Source: Microcystis aeruginosa W13-11 (GTDB taxonomy: Bacteria > Cyanobacteriota > Cyanobacteriia > Cyanobacteriales > Microcystaceae). From it: 62,007 nucleotides of DNA. Made by a program: the position numbers and the translations under genes. The notes below the pieces were generated by a model. It did not search any database. It was not told where the DNA came from and worked only from the letters and a program-made list of their open reading frames with translations. Shown piece after piece: positions 51,689 through 59,190 of this stretch; the first letter of the stretch is position 1; every line of letters begins with the position of its first letter. The stretch is taken from contig JAADBR010000003.1 of NCBI GenBank assembly GCA_009995705.1, positions 1 to 62,007 on the forward strand. The letters are read 5' to 3'.

Positions 51689-52846
51689 TTAATCAAACTC
51701 CTCTGGCAACATTTGTATTGCAGTTCTTCTTAAATTTTGCATAGCAACAGAATTATTTTCGTAGAGCATATCAATAACGTCTAATAGCTCTGCCAATCCT
51801 CCTGAATAACTGCGGGAAGTTCTAATTGCACTTAACACTACAGTATTTGCATTACCTTCCATGATTATGTTATTGGCTATTTCTTTCCTTAGATTCAAAA
51901 TAATATCTTTTCGACTTTGGGAATCTCGAATTGACTGACATTGTAAAAAAAGATCGCGCAATAGTACTAATTCTTGGTTAGTCAAATCACGAGGTAGCTG
52001 AACACTATCTCGTTCTCTTGCTTTAGTGGCTGGCTCAATTTCGCTAAATCGTTCTTTTCTATTACCTCCCCAGTCTTGATACAGCAGAAATGAGGGAGTT
52101 TGCCTGGTTTGTCCATCCTCTCGTAGTTTAATGAACTTTTCCTGCACATTCTGCATAACCGCTTCCATATCTGGTGGCCAAAGCTCTGTATCTTTTGATG
52201 AGTTCAATTCATTCAATAGTTCTCGTGAAAATATGCCCGTTTGCTCATCACTTTTATTAATCGCATATTCTCCCGGATTAGCCGCAAACATTGCCATTTG
52301 TTTTTGACTTGGCAAATGTTTACCAATAGCAGGAAGATCGTCCGGTGGATTTATCTTTAATAGTTGGGAATTGGCACAGGCATCAAAAATTAGTAGCTGT
52401 CGAGGCAAATTCTTATATAAATCGGTCTGCATAGCATTAAGCTGGACAGTTAAATTTAGATTCTTGAGATCCTCCATTGTCGCATCGGCATAAATCAATC
52501 GGCGATCGCCTTGTGAAGCGATCCAACCGTGTCCCGACCAAAACAAGAAAAACAAACTTGCTGTTTTCTTTCTCGCTTCTTCACGCAGAGCTTTATTGAC
52601 TATATCTTTGTTTGCTTCTAAGGGTTTACTATCGATGAGATTGGTAATCTTGTCAACAATTCCGACATTGCGATCGAGTGGCGACAGAAAAACCGAAATA
52701 TTTTCAGGAGGCACATTGCGATCTCGTAACCATTGACAGAACTGATAAACATCATTGACCGGGCCATTCAAATCTGGGATAGCATTAGAATCAGCGTACT
52801 TTTCAATGCCAACTAGAATCGCTTGTGTTGTCGATGGTTCAGCCAT
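51689..52846 (-). CDS. Caspase-like (C14) protease effector with C-terminal EAD
   Basis: 385 residues. Residues 1-255 form a caspase/metacaspase fold: TQAILVGIEKYADSNAIPDL, the catalytic histidine in LFFLFWSGHGWIAS and the catalytic cysteine in RQLLIFDACANSQLL. Residues about 295-385 are the effector-associated domain shared with the VMAP protein. Such proteases are candidate cell-death or processing effectors. Two bases separate it from the VMAP gene; its start overlaps the hydrolase gene by eight bases, so the operon is tightly coupled. Confidence 0.92.
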   Translation of the reverse strand: MAEPSTTQAILVGIEKYADSNAIPDLNGPVNDVYQFCQWLRDRNVPPENISVFLSPLDRNVGIVDKITNLIDSKPLEANKDIVNKALREEARKKTASLFFLFWSGHGWIASQGDRRLIYADATMEDLKNLNLTVQLNAMQTDLYKNLPRQLLIFDACANSQLLKINPPDDLPAIGKHLPSQKQMAMFAANPGEYAINKSDEQTGIFSRELLNELNSSKDTELWPPDMEAVMQNVQEKFIKLREDGQTRQTPSFLLYQDWGGNRKERFSEIEPATKARERDSVQLPRDLTNQELVLLRDLFLQCQSIRDSQSRKDIILNLRKEIANNIIMEGNANTVVLSAIRTSRSYSGGLAELLDVIDMLYENNSVAMQNLRRTAIQMLPEEFD

Positions 52847-54074
52847 TAGCTACCTCCACCATCTTCTGCCAAACTGCATCCCAAACCTTGTCATTGTTCC
52901 AATATGCACCATGAGACTCAGGGAAAGGTTGTTTGCTATCGATTTCGACATCTTGTATCTTTCCGGGGAATATTTTCTCGCCTACATAACTGAGAAAATC
53001 GTTGCGATCATAAATATTTAACCAGTGGGGAAAAGTTTCTGGTAAGTTGGCATTAGGGTTATATTCCATACCCACTAGAGCATTTAATTCATAGAGAATC
53101 GGGGATTGAGAACCGATTGTTACCAACAAAACTACCTGTGGTAATTGTTGCTGTAACAGCAAATCAACGCAGATAATGCCGCCCAAGCTATGAGCGATTA
53201 ATACAGTCGGTTTTTTTAGAGGTTTAATGGTTACGCAAACAAAGTCTCTAAGCTTTTGTCCCCTTGCTTGATACATCAAAATATCTCCCAAAGTGCCGCT
53301 GTATTGTTCTGAAAATCCACTTCGCCGTCTTTGGAGATTATTGTTAATAATACGCCTGATTGTGCCAGAAATACTCTGTTTTATGCCAGATAAAATTCCT
53401 TTTTCCTTGCCCCCTAGTTCTGCCGCTATTTGCTCGACAATATGATCGCGCAATTCTCCATTGACTGATAGGGCGAATTCGCCATAGTTATCCCTTACCA
53501 AAAGGGAACTTTGAGCTACGAGCGCACGAGCGATCGCTATGCGGTATTCTCCTAATGGTTCTGTGGCGGATTCGATCGCTTTTTGATAATCGCTTTCGTT
53601 GACGATAATGGATTGGGATTGAGGAAAAAACTCGCCAATGCCAGCTTGATCGAGCATTTCTTGGAGATTAGAGGATGGATTTAAGGCTCGAACCCGATTA
53701 TCCAAATCCTCGCCTAGCTTTTCCCCAAAAACAGTTCTTTTGTCCTCGGAACTTATGGTTAGGATTTGCAGTTCGATGAGCGGATCTTGATATAGTAACT
53801 CCCATAAACCCAGAACATACTCTTCATCAGTTAAATCTGTTTCTGAGGCTTTTTTTTGATCCGACACTGGAATAGATAGTCCTCCCGCATTTAATGTCGT
53901 GCCGAGAGAACCACCCCAGTAACACTTATGAAAACACAAATTTTCATTGCGCTCTTTCAATTTTTGGCTAATGATACTAAAAGTTTTGCTATAGGCTGGT
54001 TCTCGTACCCCTGTGCCGTGGATAAAAACTAGATCGCAATCGCATTTCTTCACTGATTCCCATCCTCGGTACAT
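52839..54074 (-). CDS. Alpha/beta hydrolase, probable second effector
   Basis: 411 residues from MYRGWESVKKCDCDLVFIHG. VFIHGTGVREPAYSKTF gives the oxyanion strand, IAHSLGGIICVDLLL the nucleophile elbow (G-x-S-x-G as AHSLGG), and ESHGAYWNND supplies a late histidine. The middle (about 100-250) is a large lid insertion. A longer open frame reaches 54320, but those codons overlap the RHH gene in another frame and are not protein-like. Lipase/esterase activity against membranes would suit a suicide effector; this is inference from operon context. Confidence 0.82.
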   Translation of the reverse strand: MYRGWESVKKCDCDLVFIHGTGVREPAYSKTFSIISQKLKERNENLCFHKCYWGGSLGTTLNAGGLSIPVSDQKKASETDLTDEEYVLGLWELLYQDPLIELQILTISSEDKRTVFGEKLGEDLDNRVRALNPSSNLQEMLDQAGIGEFFPQSQSIIVNESDYQKAIESATEPLGEYRIAIARALVAQSSLLVRDNYGEFALSVNGELRDHIVEQIAAELGGKEKGILSGIKQSISGTIRRIINNNLQRRRSGFSEQYSGTLGDILMYQARGQKLRDFVCVTIKPLKKPTVLIAHSLGGIICVDLLLQQQLPQVVLLVTIGSQSPILYELNALVGMEYNPNANLPETFPHWLNIYDRNDFLSYVGEKIFPGKIQDVEIDSKQPFPESHGAYWNNDKVWDAVWQKMVEVANG

Positions 54075-54286
54075 GAATAAGATTCGCTCAAAGTCCTCAA
54101 TTCCTTCATTTGTAGTTCCAGTTCGCTTACCCGTTGACTCAACGGCACAGTCTCGACACAGCCGAGGTATTGAGAGATCGCACTGACGATCACATCCGTC
54201 TTGGACGTGCCAACCCGCTCGACGTACTGGTTGAGTTCGGCGAGGAGGGGTGGGGGAATTCGGACGGCGATTTGTGGTTTGCCCAT
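54050..54286 (-). CDS. Ribbon-helix-helix protein at the head of the operon
   Basis: 78 residues: PQIAVRIPPPLLAELNQYVE then GTSKTDVIVSAISQYLG form an RHH DNA-binding unit, followed by a coiled-coil end (LSQRVSELELQMKELRTL). It overlaps the start of the hydrolase gene by 25 bases, so it is translationally linked and is the most likely autoregulator of the conflict/DGR operon. No clear Shine-Dalgarno precedes its ATG. Confidence 0.8.
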   Translation of the reverse strand: MGKPQIAVRIPPPLLAELNQYVERVGTSKTDVIVSAISQYLGCVETVPLSQRVSELELQMKELRTLSESYSCTEDGNQ

Positions 54287-54467
54287 AGCAATTACATTTC
54301 TTCTCTCGCCATGTTACCAAACGTATGGCTAAATGTCACCCCAAATTTTTGCTAGACAGCAACTATATCACCTAATATTGTCTTTCCATCAACCTAGTGG
54401 TCTGTCAAAGCAATAATGACAGATAATAGGAGAGTTAAATTTGGACTAACTCTTCCAGTTATGCCAG

Positions 54468-54656
54468 CTAAAAAATATATTGTCTCCCTAAGGCTTTAAT
54501 ATCTCCCTTTAACTCATACTGCCCGATTTCTAACCTTGTGAGACTTTCCTCGATTTTGTCGAATTTTTGGCTAACATCTTTCTGGTAGCTGTCTATTTTC
54601 CCCTCAATCCTTGTCAGAAATGCCTCTAAGGAATAGGTCACGGTTTCGTTAGACAT
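54468..54656 (-). CDS. Small coiled-coil protein, shortened relative of 31652
   Basis: 62 residues: TYSLEAFLTRIEGKIDSYQK then QKFDKIEESLTRLEIGQYEL and GDIKALGRQYIF. The arrangement matches the beginning of the coiled-coil protein at 31652-32014, but the membrane helix is absent, which suggests truncation. It follows the gene at 54668 by 11 bases and is probably cotranscribed. 54287-54467 holds nothing recognisable. Confidence 0.6.
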   Translation of the reverse strand: MSNETVTYSLEAFLTRIEGKIDSYQKDVSQKFDKIEESLTRLEIGQYELKGDIKALGRQYIF

Positions 54657-54667
54657 TGCCTAAACTC

Positions 54668-54985
54668 CTATCTTTTCGTTGATGCGATTTCCCCTACCAA
54701 TTCAGCGCGTAGGGATGCGATCGCTGTCGCTAAGTCTTCCCGGGTAATTAAATCGGTATCAGTCTGATTGGTTTTAAGGTTAAAAGGATAAACATCGGTC
54801 CGATCCTCAGATAGGGCATTAATACCTAATCGGATAAGGTGAATGATGACCGGGGTTATCTCAGGTTTCCCAGATATATGATGAATAGGCGCGTTAAAGC
54901 GATCCGCTGCTAAAGTTTGAATGGTTTCGAGTAAATCGTTAGGGAGCCTTAAATCGATGCGAGCGCTGCGGGGTGATTGCCTCAT
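54668..54985 (-). CDS. Ribbon-helix-helix-like protein
   Basis: 105 residues. ARIDLRLPNDLLETIQTLAA and PVIIHLIRLGINALSED look like the strand-helix-helix of a CopG-type DNA-binding protein with an insertion, followed by a helical end (REDLATAIASLRAELVGEI). Probably a regulator of its own two-gene operon. Assignment by pattern only. Confidence 0.65.
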   Translation of the reverse strand: MRQSPRSARIDLRLPNDLLETIQTLAADRFNAPIHHISGKPEITPVIIHLIRLGINALSEDRTDVYPFNLKTNQTDTDLITREDLATAIASLRAELVGEIASTKR

Positions 54986-54996
54986 TTTTAAATCAG

Positions 54997-55026
54997 GATA
55001 CTATCACTATCACTATCACTATCACT
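54997..55026. repeat. Six-base microsatellite upstream of 54985
   Basis: About four to five units of CTATCA lie immediately upstream of the start codon of the RHH-like gene, in the position of its leader. Copy-number change could alter promoter or ribosome-binding spacing. The rest of 54987-55348 is A/T-rich with no feature I can support. Confidence 0.75.
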
Positions 55027-55348
55027 ATATATCTTTTATCCTGACGGTATCCTAATAGATAAGCTTTTGATATACCGATCAACTATCTTGATATTTTTTG
55101 CTTATATCCCGATCGACCCCTTAGTATCCTGATGGGTAATTAGACCTCAACCTAATATAATCTCAAGACTAAAAGTCTTTCTAGTTAAGGAATCTACCCG
55201 AATAAAAATTATTTTAATTGTCTCATATTTTTTCAGTAAAATTGAATTAGCAACGATGGATGTACGCTTCAGTCATCGAACTACTTAATTAGTACACAAG
55301 CTAAAAGCAAGCTGTGAATGGGTTATAATTTTCGGAGATGTCTAGTGC

Positions 55349-55568
55349 ATAATCGTCAACGGCAAATTCAAGACGCAGGAGATCGCCGCCTTGGTTCGGA
55401 ACTTCCGCGCTATGGCCGGGGGTTGGGCAATGGTCATTCTACGAACGGGGTCAAACAGCATCAGAAAATAGAGGGAAAACATTTGACGTGATGGACGATC
55501 GGGTATGCTATTTAAACGAGCTTCCACAGATTAAAACGCGACCGTTTTATTGTACTCCCTTCGATTGA
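55349..55568 (+). pseudogene. Relic of an unrecognised gene with one frameshift
   Basis: The first frame reads IIVNGKFKTQEIAALVRNFR then AMAGGWAMVILRTGSNSIRK and stops at 55471. A second frame from 55473 reads GKTFDVMDDRVCYLNELPQI then KTRPFYCTPFD and stops at 55568. The two look like one protein end interrupted by a frameshift; no start codon or ribosome site is present. A minus-strand frame over the same bases is not protein-like. I do not know the family. Confidence 0.4.
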
Positions 55569-55996
55569 TTCAAGAGATTTTGGTAACATTCGGCTGGGGT
55601 ACGGTAAGATAAATATTTAAAGGGAGTCTGATTAATTATTTCTGCAAATCTTTCGTTATCAACCGCATTGTACTGATCTAATTTAGTGATTAAATTCTTC
55701 ATGTTATTCATGGAGCTTACCAGACTCCTATTCTCGGATTTGAGATAATGAATTTCAGGGGAATCGCCCTCATGCCGATCAATGGCGGTAATTTGAGCGA
55801 TAATCCCCTTAATTCCCTGCTTATACGAAGAAATTAAGGTGTATAAACTCTTTTCCTGAGTAATGAGAAAAATACCTCGCTTCCTGAGATCGAGGACATC
55901 AATTCGCCAAGCATTAATATCGGCGATAGAATCTTCTCTTGACTGCACTTCCTGTTGAAGTCTTTGGGCCGCTTTACTTGATAAAATCAGATTCAT
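55547..55996 (-). CDS. DUF6933-like protein
   Basis: 149 residues. MNLILSSKAAQRLQQEVQSR, WRIDVLDLRKRGIFLITQEK, SLYTLISSYKQGIKGIIAQI, SENRSLVSSMNNMKNLI and the end FKYLSYRTPAECYQNLL follow the order of the small DUF6933 family (strand with listed hydrophobics, T/E-N-R-S-x-x-x-S-M-N motif, C-terminal Y-R-x-P). Function unknown; members often lie in mobile or TA-rich regions. Converges with the relic at 55349. Confidence 0.65.
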   Translation of the reverse strand: MNLILSSKAAQRLQQEVQSREDSIADINAWRIDVLDLRKRGIFLITQEKSLYTLISSYKQGIKGIIAQITAIDRHEGDSPEIHYLKSENRSLVSSMNNMKNLITKLDQYNAVDNERFAEIINQTPFKYLSYRTPAECYQNLLNQSKGVQ

Positions 55997-56247
55997 CTCT
56001 AAAAATAAAGTTGATTATCAGCTAAAGTAGTAATGGGTCAATAAATTATACCAATTTTCAATCAGCAATTCTCATTTTAAAACGATTTTGCGTTGTTTCA
56101 GCGATCTAGAGATTCGTTAAAGAATTTTAACCCCTCTAGGTGCAAGAGTTTTAATGTCATGAAACCTTAAAATGAGAGTTGCTGGCTGCGGGGGTTCTCC
56201 AAGGCTCTCCCCCTACTTAGGGTGATCAGCAAACCCCCGCAGCGAGG

Positions 56248-56348
56248 AGGGCGCAAGCTTTGCGCCCCTACAGTAACGGATTTTGTCCACAATGTAGGGG
56301 CGAACTGCGTTCGCCCAAAAGGTACATTATCAAAGCACAAGTCCCTAA
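56248..56348 (+). repeat. Compound palindromic repeat, second copy
   Basis: Same sequence as the complement of 41337-41440: GGGCGCAAGCTTTGCGCCCC, TACAGTAACGGATTTTGTCC, then GGGGCGAACTGCGTTCGCCC and AAAAGGTACATTATCAAAGC. It ends exactly where TnpB-like coding sequence begins. The other part of 55997-56247 shows no gene. Confidence 0.85.
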
Positions 56349-56559
56349 CCCCGATGAAAAACAATTAGCCAGACTTCAATACTTGAACCGACATAAGGTA
56401 AAAGGTTCAAATAATTGGAACAAGGCCCAACGGCAAATAGCTAAACTTCATTTTAAAATAGCTAATATCCGTAAAGATACGTTACATAAACTCACCACTT
56501 ATTTAGCCAAGAACCACGGCAAGATAGTAATTGAGGATTTAAATGTGTCTGGGATGATG
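56347..56559 (+). pseudogene. IS200/IS605-type TnpB (OrfB) fragment
   Basis: 71 codons with QYLNRHKVKGSNNWNKAQRQ, IAKLHFKIANIRKDTLHKLT and GKIVIEDLNVSGMM, the central region of TnpB up to the first RuvC-type E-D-L motif. Both the N-terminal part and the zinc/RuvC C-terminal part are missing; the frame then reads unrelated sequence. The left junction is the palindromic repeat, the right junction the promoter region of the Trp-rich gene. Confidence 0.85.
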
Positions 56560-56596
56560 GTTTTAGCCTATCCCGCACTCAGGTGTTTTAACTTTT

Positions 56597-56863
56597 ATGC
56601 CCAAAAAACAGAAGTATCCCCATCTCTTGGGATCAAAATGGACGGCAAAACAAAAAACATGGGGCTGGCGACATTTTCAAGTGATCAATCGTCAAAATCG
56701 CGGTCAATGGGTTTTTGCCGAATTAGTCGCTTCCTGCGATCGGACTGTCCGCTTCTGGATTAATGCTAAACAGTTGCAAGACGCCAATCTCTGGCAATCA
56801 GGTTGGCAAACTCTAACGGAAATGAACCAACCCGACAGTGCCGACGAGATTATTGTTAATTAA
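56597..56863 (+). CDS. Small Trp-rich protein (TIGR02450 type)
   Basis: 88 residues. YPHLLGSKWTAKQKTWGWRH, VFAELVASCDRTVRFWINAK and WQSGWQTL follow the signature of the small Trp-rich family common in cyanobacteria and marine bacteria. Function unknown. The TnpB relic ends 37 bases upstream, so its native promoter may have been replaced. Confidence 0.85.
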   Translation: MPKKQKYPHLLGSKWTAKQKTWGWRHFQVINRQNRGQWVFAELVASCDRTVRFWINAKQLQDANLWQSGWQTLTEMNQPDSADEIIVN

Positions 56864-57023
56864 GTAGGTAGGCGTTAAAATTTATCAGATGCCCCCCTTA
56901 TTAAGGGGGGATTAAGGGGGGATCGAACCTAAAAATTTATCAGATGCCCCCCTTATTAAGGGGGGATTAAGGGGGGATCGAACCTAAAATCCATTTTTAA
57001 TTTAATTATAACCAGCTAATTAA
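56861..57023. repeat. MITE-like element, reverse orientation, two units
   Basis: Left end TTAAGTAGGTAGGCGTTAAAA and right end ATTATAACCAGCTAATTAA are the two termini of the 35702 element in reverse. The centre has two 55-base units (tandem starts 56881 and 56936) with CCCCCCTTATTAAGGGGGG hairpins plus a second GGATTAAGGGGGGATCGAAC arm. The first TTAA overlaps the stop codon of the Trp-rich gene. Confidence 0.85.
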
Positions 57024-57038
57024 ATGCAGTACAGCCTA

Positions 57039-58373
57039 TTACTGTTCCATAAAAGTCCGCACCGTACCATCAGAACCAAGAACTAGACGCAATTGGGGAT
57101 TACCAGAGATATCGAGGGGAGAAACAAAAGGTTGATTGAGCAGGGGCATATTAGTGCGATCGAGATAGATTTTCGCCGCCTGTCCCAGGGGAATAATCTG
57201 TTTTAGGGAACCATCCTGATTTAAGACCAAACGGTACTCTAGAGTATGCTTGAGACTTTCCGGCGCTTGCCAACGGGATTGAAAATATTTTCTGGTTTCT
57301 GCCACTTGGGGAATTGTATCTAGTAAGTTCGTCTCTGGGGCTTTAGCATTACTTGTGGGCGGTTTGGGGTCTAAATTGATATTTTCGGGGTTAATAGGGC
57401 TTAGAGGCGGTAAATTGGGCAATTTTGGCGGTGCTGGAGTCGGATTCATCGTGGTGGGGGGGACATTTACCAGTGCATTTGTACCTTGATCGCCGGTGAC
57501 GGGGGGGGCAGTAATCGGGATGTTCTGATTATTCGGTTCAATTACGATCGCCGTGCCGCCGGGGAGCGAACCTGTGACTGGTGGCGGCGGTAAAGTGGAC
57601 GGCGGAATCACTAGGGGGACGCTAGAGGGACGAACTGGGGCTGGAACGGTTGCCACGGGGGGCGGTGGCGGTAAAGGGGTTTTATTGCCCAAATTTGCTG
57701 GTAACTGCGGGTTTGGGGCGGCTGTTCCCGTGGGAGGCAAAGGCAGCGTTGGCAAGGGTTGGGGAATTTTGGCACTATTGGGATCGATGGTTAAATCATT
57801 GTTGGTTAGTTCCTGCTGTTGATAAAATGCGATCGCTATTCCCCCGATAGTTATCAAGGCTGAGGCGGTTAATCCCGTCCAGATCAGGGCATTTTTTCGA
57901 GTTTTCTGGCGAATTAAAGGGGGTATTAGGGGGCTTTCATGGTTATACTCCCCTAAAGCATTGGCTAGATCGAATAATTGCGATGTGGTTAATTCGAGCT
58001 CCTGTTTATCTCGATCGGTTAGCAGGGAACCTAAAAATAATTGATGCTGGAGAAGTCCCTGACAACGGAGAGAGGGTAAGGAGGGAAGATGACTTTCGGC
58101 GGAACCACTAGCCACGAAAGAGAGGCTAGAAACGGGACTAGAGAGTAAATTCTGCACATAACTAGCGACAATTTCCCCTAGGAGTTGTAATTGTGTGCGA
58201 TCGCCTTTGATTGTCACCTGTTTTTCCTCACTCAATCTAGGATCATCAAAGCGCAATTGAAAGTGGGCATCGTTTAAGACATTTTTACCTAGCCAAACCG
58301 CTAGAGGCGAACTATTTCCCCAAATTTCTAGGGTACAGGTGGGGGGTGTATATTTGCGAATTAGATTACTCAT
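57039..58373 (-). CDS. DUF4335 family membrane protein
   Basis: 444 residues. The N-terminal domain (IRKYTPPTCTLEIWGNSSPL to about 150, including RFDDPRLSEEKQVTIKGDR) is DUF4335; one membrane helix (ALIWTGLTASALITIGGIAI) follows; then a long proline-rich region (about 200-340) and a C-terminal domain (LKHTLEYRLVLNQDGSLKQI). It is restricted to cyanobacteria and usually neighbours a DUF3038 gene, as here (58516). The molecular role is unknown. Confidence 0.88.
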   Translation of the reverse strand: MSNLIRKYTPPTCTLEIWGNSSPLAVWLGKNVLNDAHFQLRFDDPRLSEEKQVTIKGDRTQLQLLGEIVASYVQNLLSSPVSSLSFVASGSAESHLPSLPSLRCQGLLQHQLFLGSLLTDRDKQELELTTSQLFDLANALGEYNHESPLIPPLIRQKTRKNALIWTGLTASALITIGGIAIAFYQQQELTNNDLTIDPNSAKIPQPLPTLPLPPTGTAAPNPQLPANLGNKTPLPPPPPVATVPAPVRPSSVPLVIPPSTLPPPPVTGSLPGGTAIVIEPNNQNIPITAPPVTGDQGTNALVNVPPTTMNPTPAPPKLPNLPPLSPINPENINLDPKPPTSNAKAPETNLLDTIPQVAETRKYFQSRWQAPESLKHTLEYRLVLNQDGSLKQIIPLGQAAKIYLDRTNMPLLNQPFVSPLDISGNPQLRLVLGSDGTVRTFMEQ

Positions 58374-58446
58374 TTTTAGTTATCGGTGGGAATTATGAAT
58401 TATGAACTGGGGAAAATAAATAAAAATAATCTCCTGACTCCTGCCT

Positions 58447-58506
58447 CTGATCCCCCCGGCCCCCCTTGATAAGGGGGGTGTCTGACAACTTTTAACACCT
58501 ACCTAC
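58447..58506. repeat. Partial MITE-like element (right half)
   Basis: CTGATCCCCCCGGCCCCCCT, then TGATAAGGGGGGTGTCTGAC and the right end TTTTAACACCTACCTACTTA. The left terminus is absent. It separates the DUF4335 and DUF3038 genes. Confidence 0.65.
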
Positions 58507-58515
58507 TTAGCCTTT

Positions 58516-59067
58516 TTACTTTTTACTTGCCAAAAGGGTGTGCCAGAGAAGGAGATGACTGCGGTGGCTGCTGTAGAATAATAAATCGATTAATAATTTC
58601 CAGGCTAGGGAAGTTAGGCTAGAATTGCTGAGATTATTTTCCGATATTTCTGGGTATTTTAAGCGAAAATTATCGATATAATTGCCCAAAAGTGTGGTTT
58701 TAACTGGTTCTTCTCCTTGAGTTCCCACTTGTTCCAAAAGAATTACAGCGCGACGGATTAACTCTTGCTTTTTTTGGGCGAGATGACAGAGGAGAAGAAC
58801 TAGAGAACGGATGTCCGCAAGGGAAAGTTTTGACTGGGGTTGCCAGTAGTGGGCAACTAGGCGATCGCTTGTATCCAGATCTAAGGCTAATTCCTGGGCT
58901 GCTTGGGTGATAGACTCGGAGTCTAAATTAGCTAGAGAGACTAAAGCAACCAAAATCAGGTTTAAATAGCTATTAATATTCTCTAACTGCTCGTTACTGG
59001 GTGAGATAGCTAGGGGTAAATCCTCACCCGTGGAGGACTCGGCAGACTGAGGCATAGTCAAGGACAT
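58516..59067 (-). CDS. DUF3038 family protein
   Basis: 183 residues from MSLTMPQSAESSTGEDL. Helical, soluble: NINSYLNLILVALVSLANLD, DRLVAHYWQPQSKLSLADIR, SLVLLLCHLAQKKQELIRRA and SLAWKLLIDLLFYSSHRSHL. Cyanobacterial family of unknown function paired with DUF4335. The open frame continues upstream to 59163, where it would overlap the divergent antiporter gene; that part is not family-like. An ATG four codons inward is possible. Confidence 0.85.
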   Translation of the reverse strand: MSLTMPQSAESSTGEDLPLAISPSNEQLENINSYLNLILVALVSLANLDSESITQAAQELALDLDTSDRLVAHYWQPQSKLSLADIRSLVLLLCHLAQKKQELIRRAVILLEQVGTQGEEPVKTTLLGNYIDNFRLKYPEISENNLSNSSLTSLAWKLLIDLLFYSSHRSHLLLWHTLLASKK

Positions 59068-59190
59068 AGATAAAAGGAATTGCCAGCAGAAAAACTTGGG
59101 TTTAGGCGAAAAAATCACTGGTTCTAAAGTGTAATAATAATTTAGATTGTTCTTTTCTTGCACGTCCGCTCACCGATTGCCTCCCACCCA

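Noticed and set aside
54075..54320. N-terminal extension of the hydrolase frame
   Set aside because: These codons lie over the RHH gene in another frame and give an arginine/cysteine-rich, non-family sequence; the hydrolase begins naturally at 54074.
55342..55527. Minus-strand 61-codon frame
   Set aside because: The opposite strand carries a more protein-like, frameshifted relic over the same bases; the minus frame looks like its shadow.
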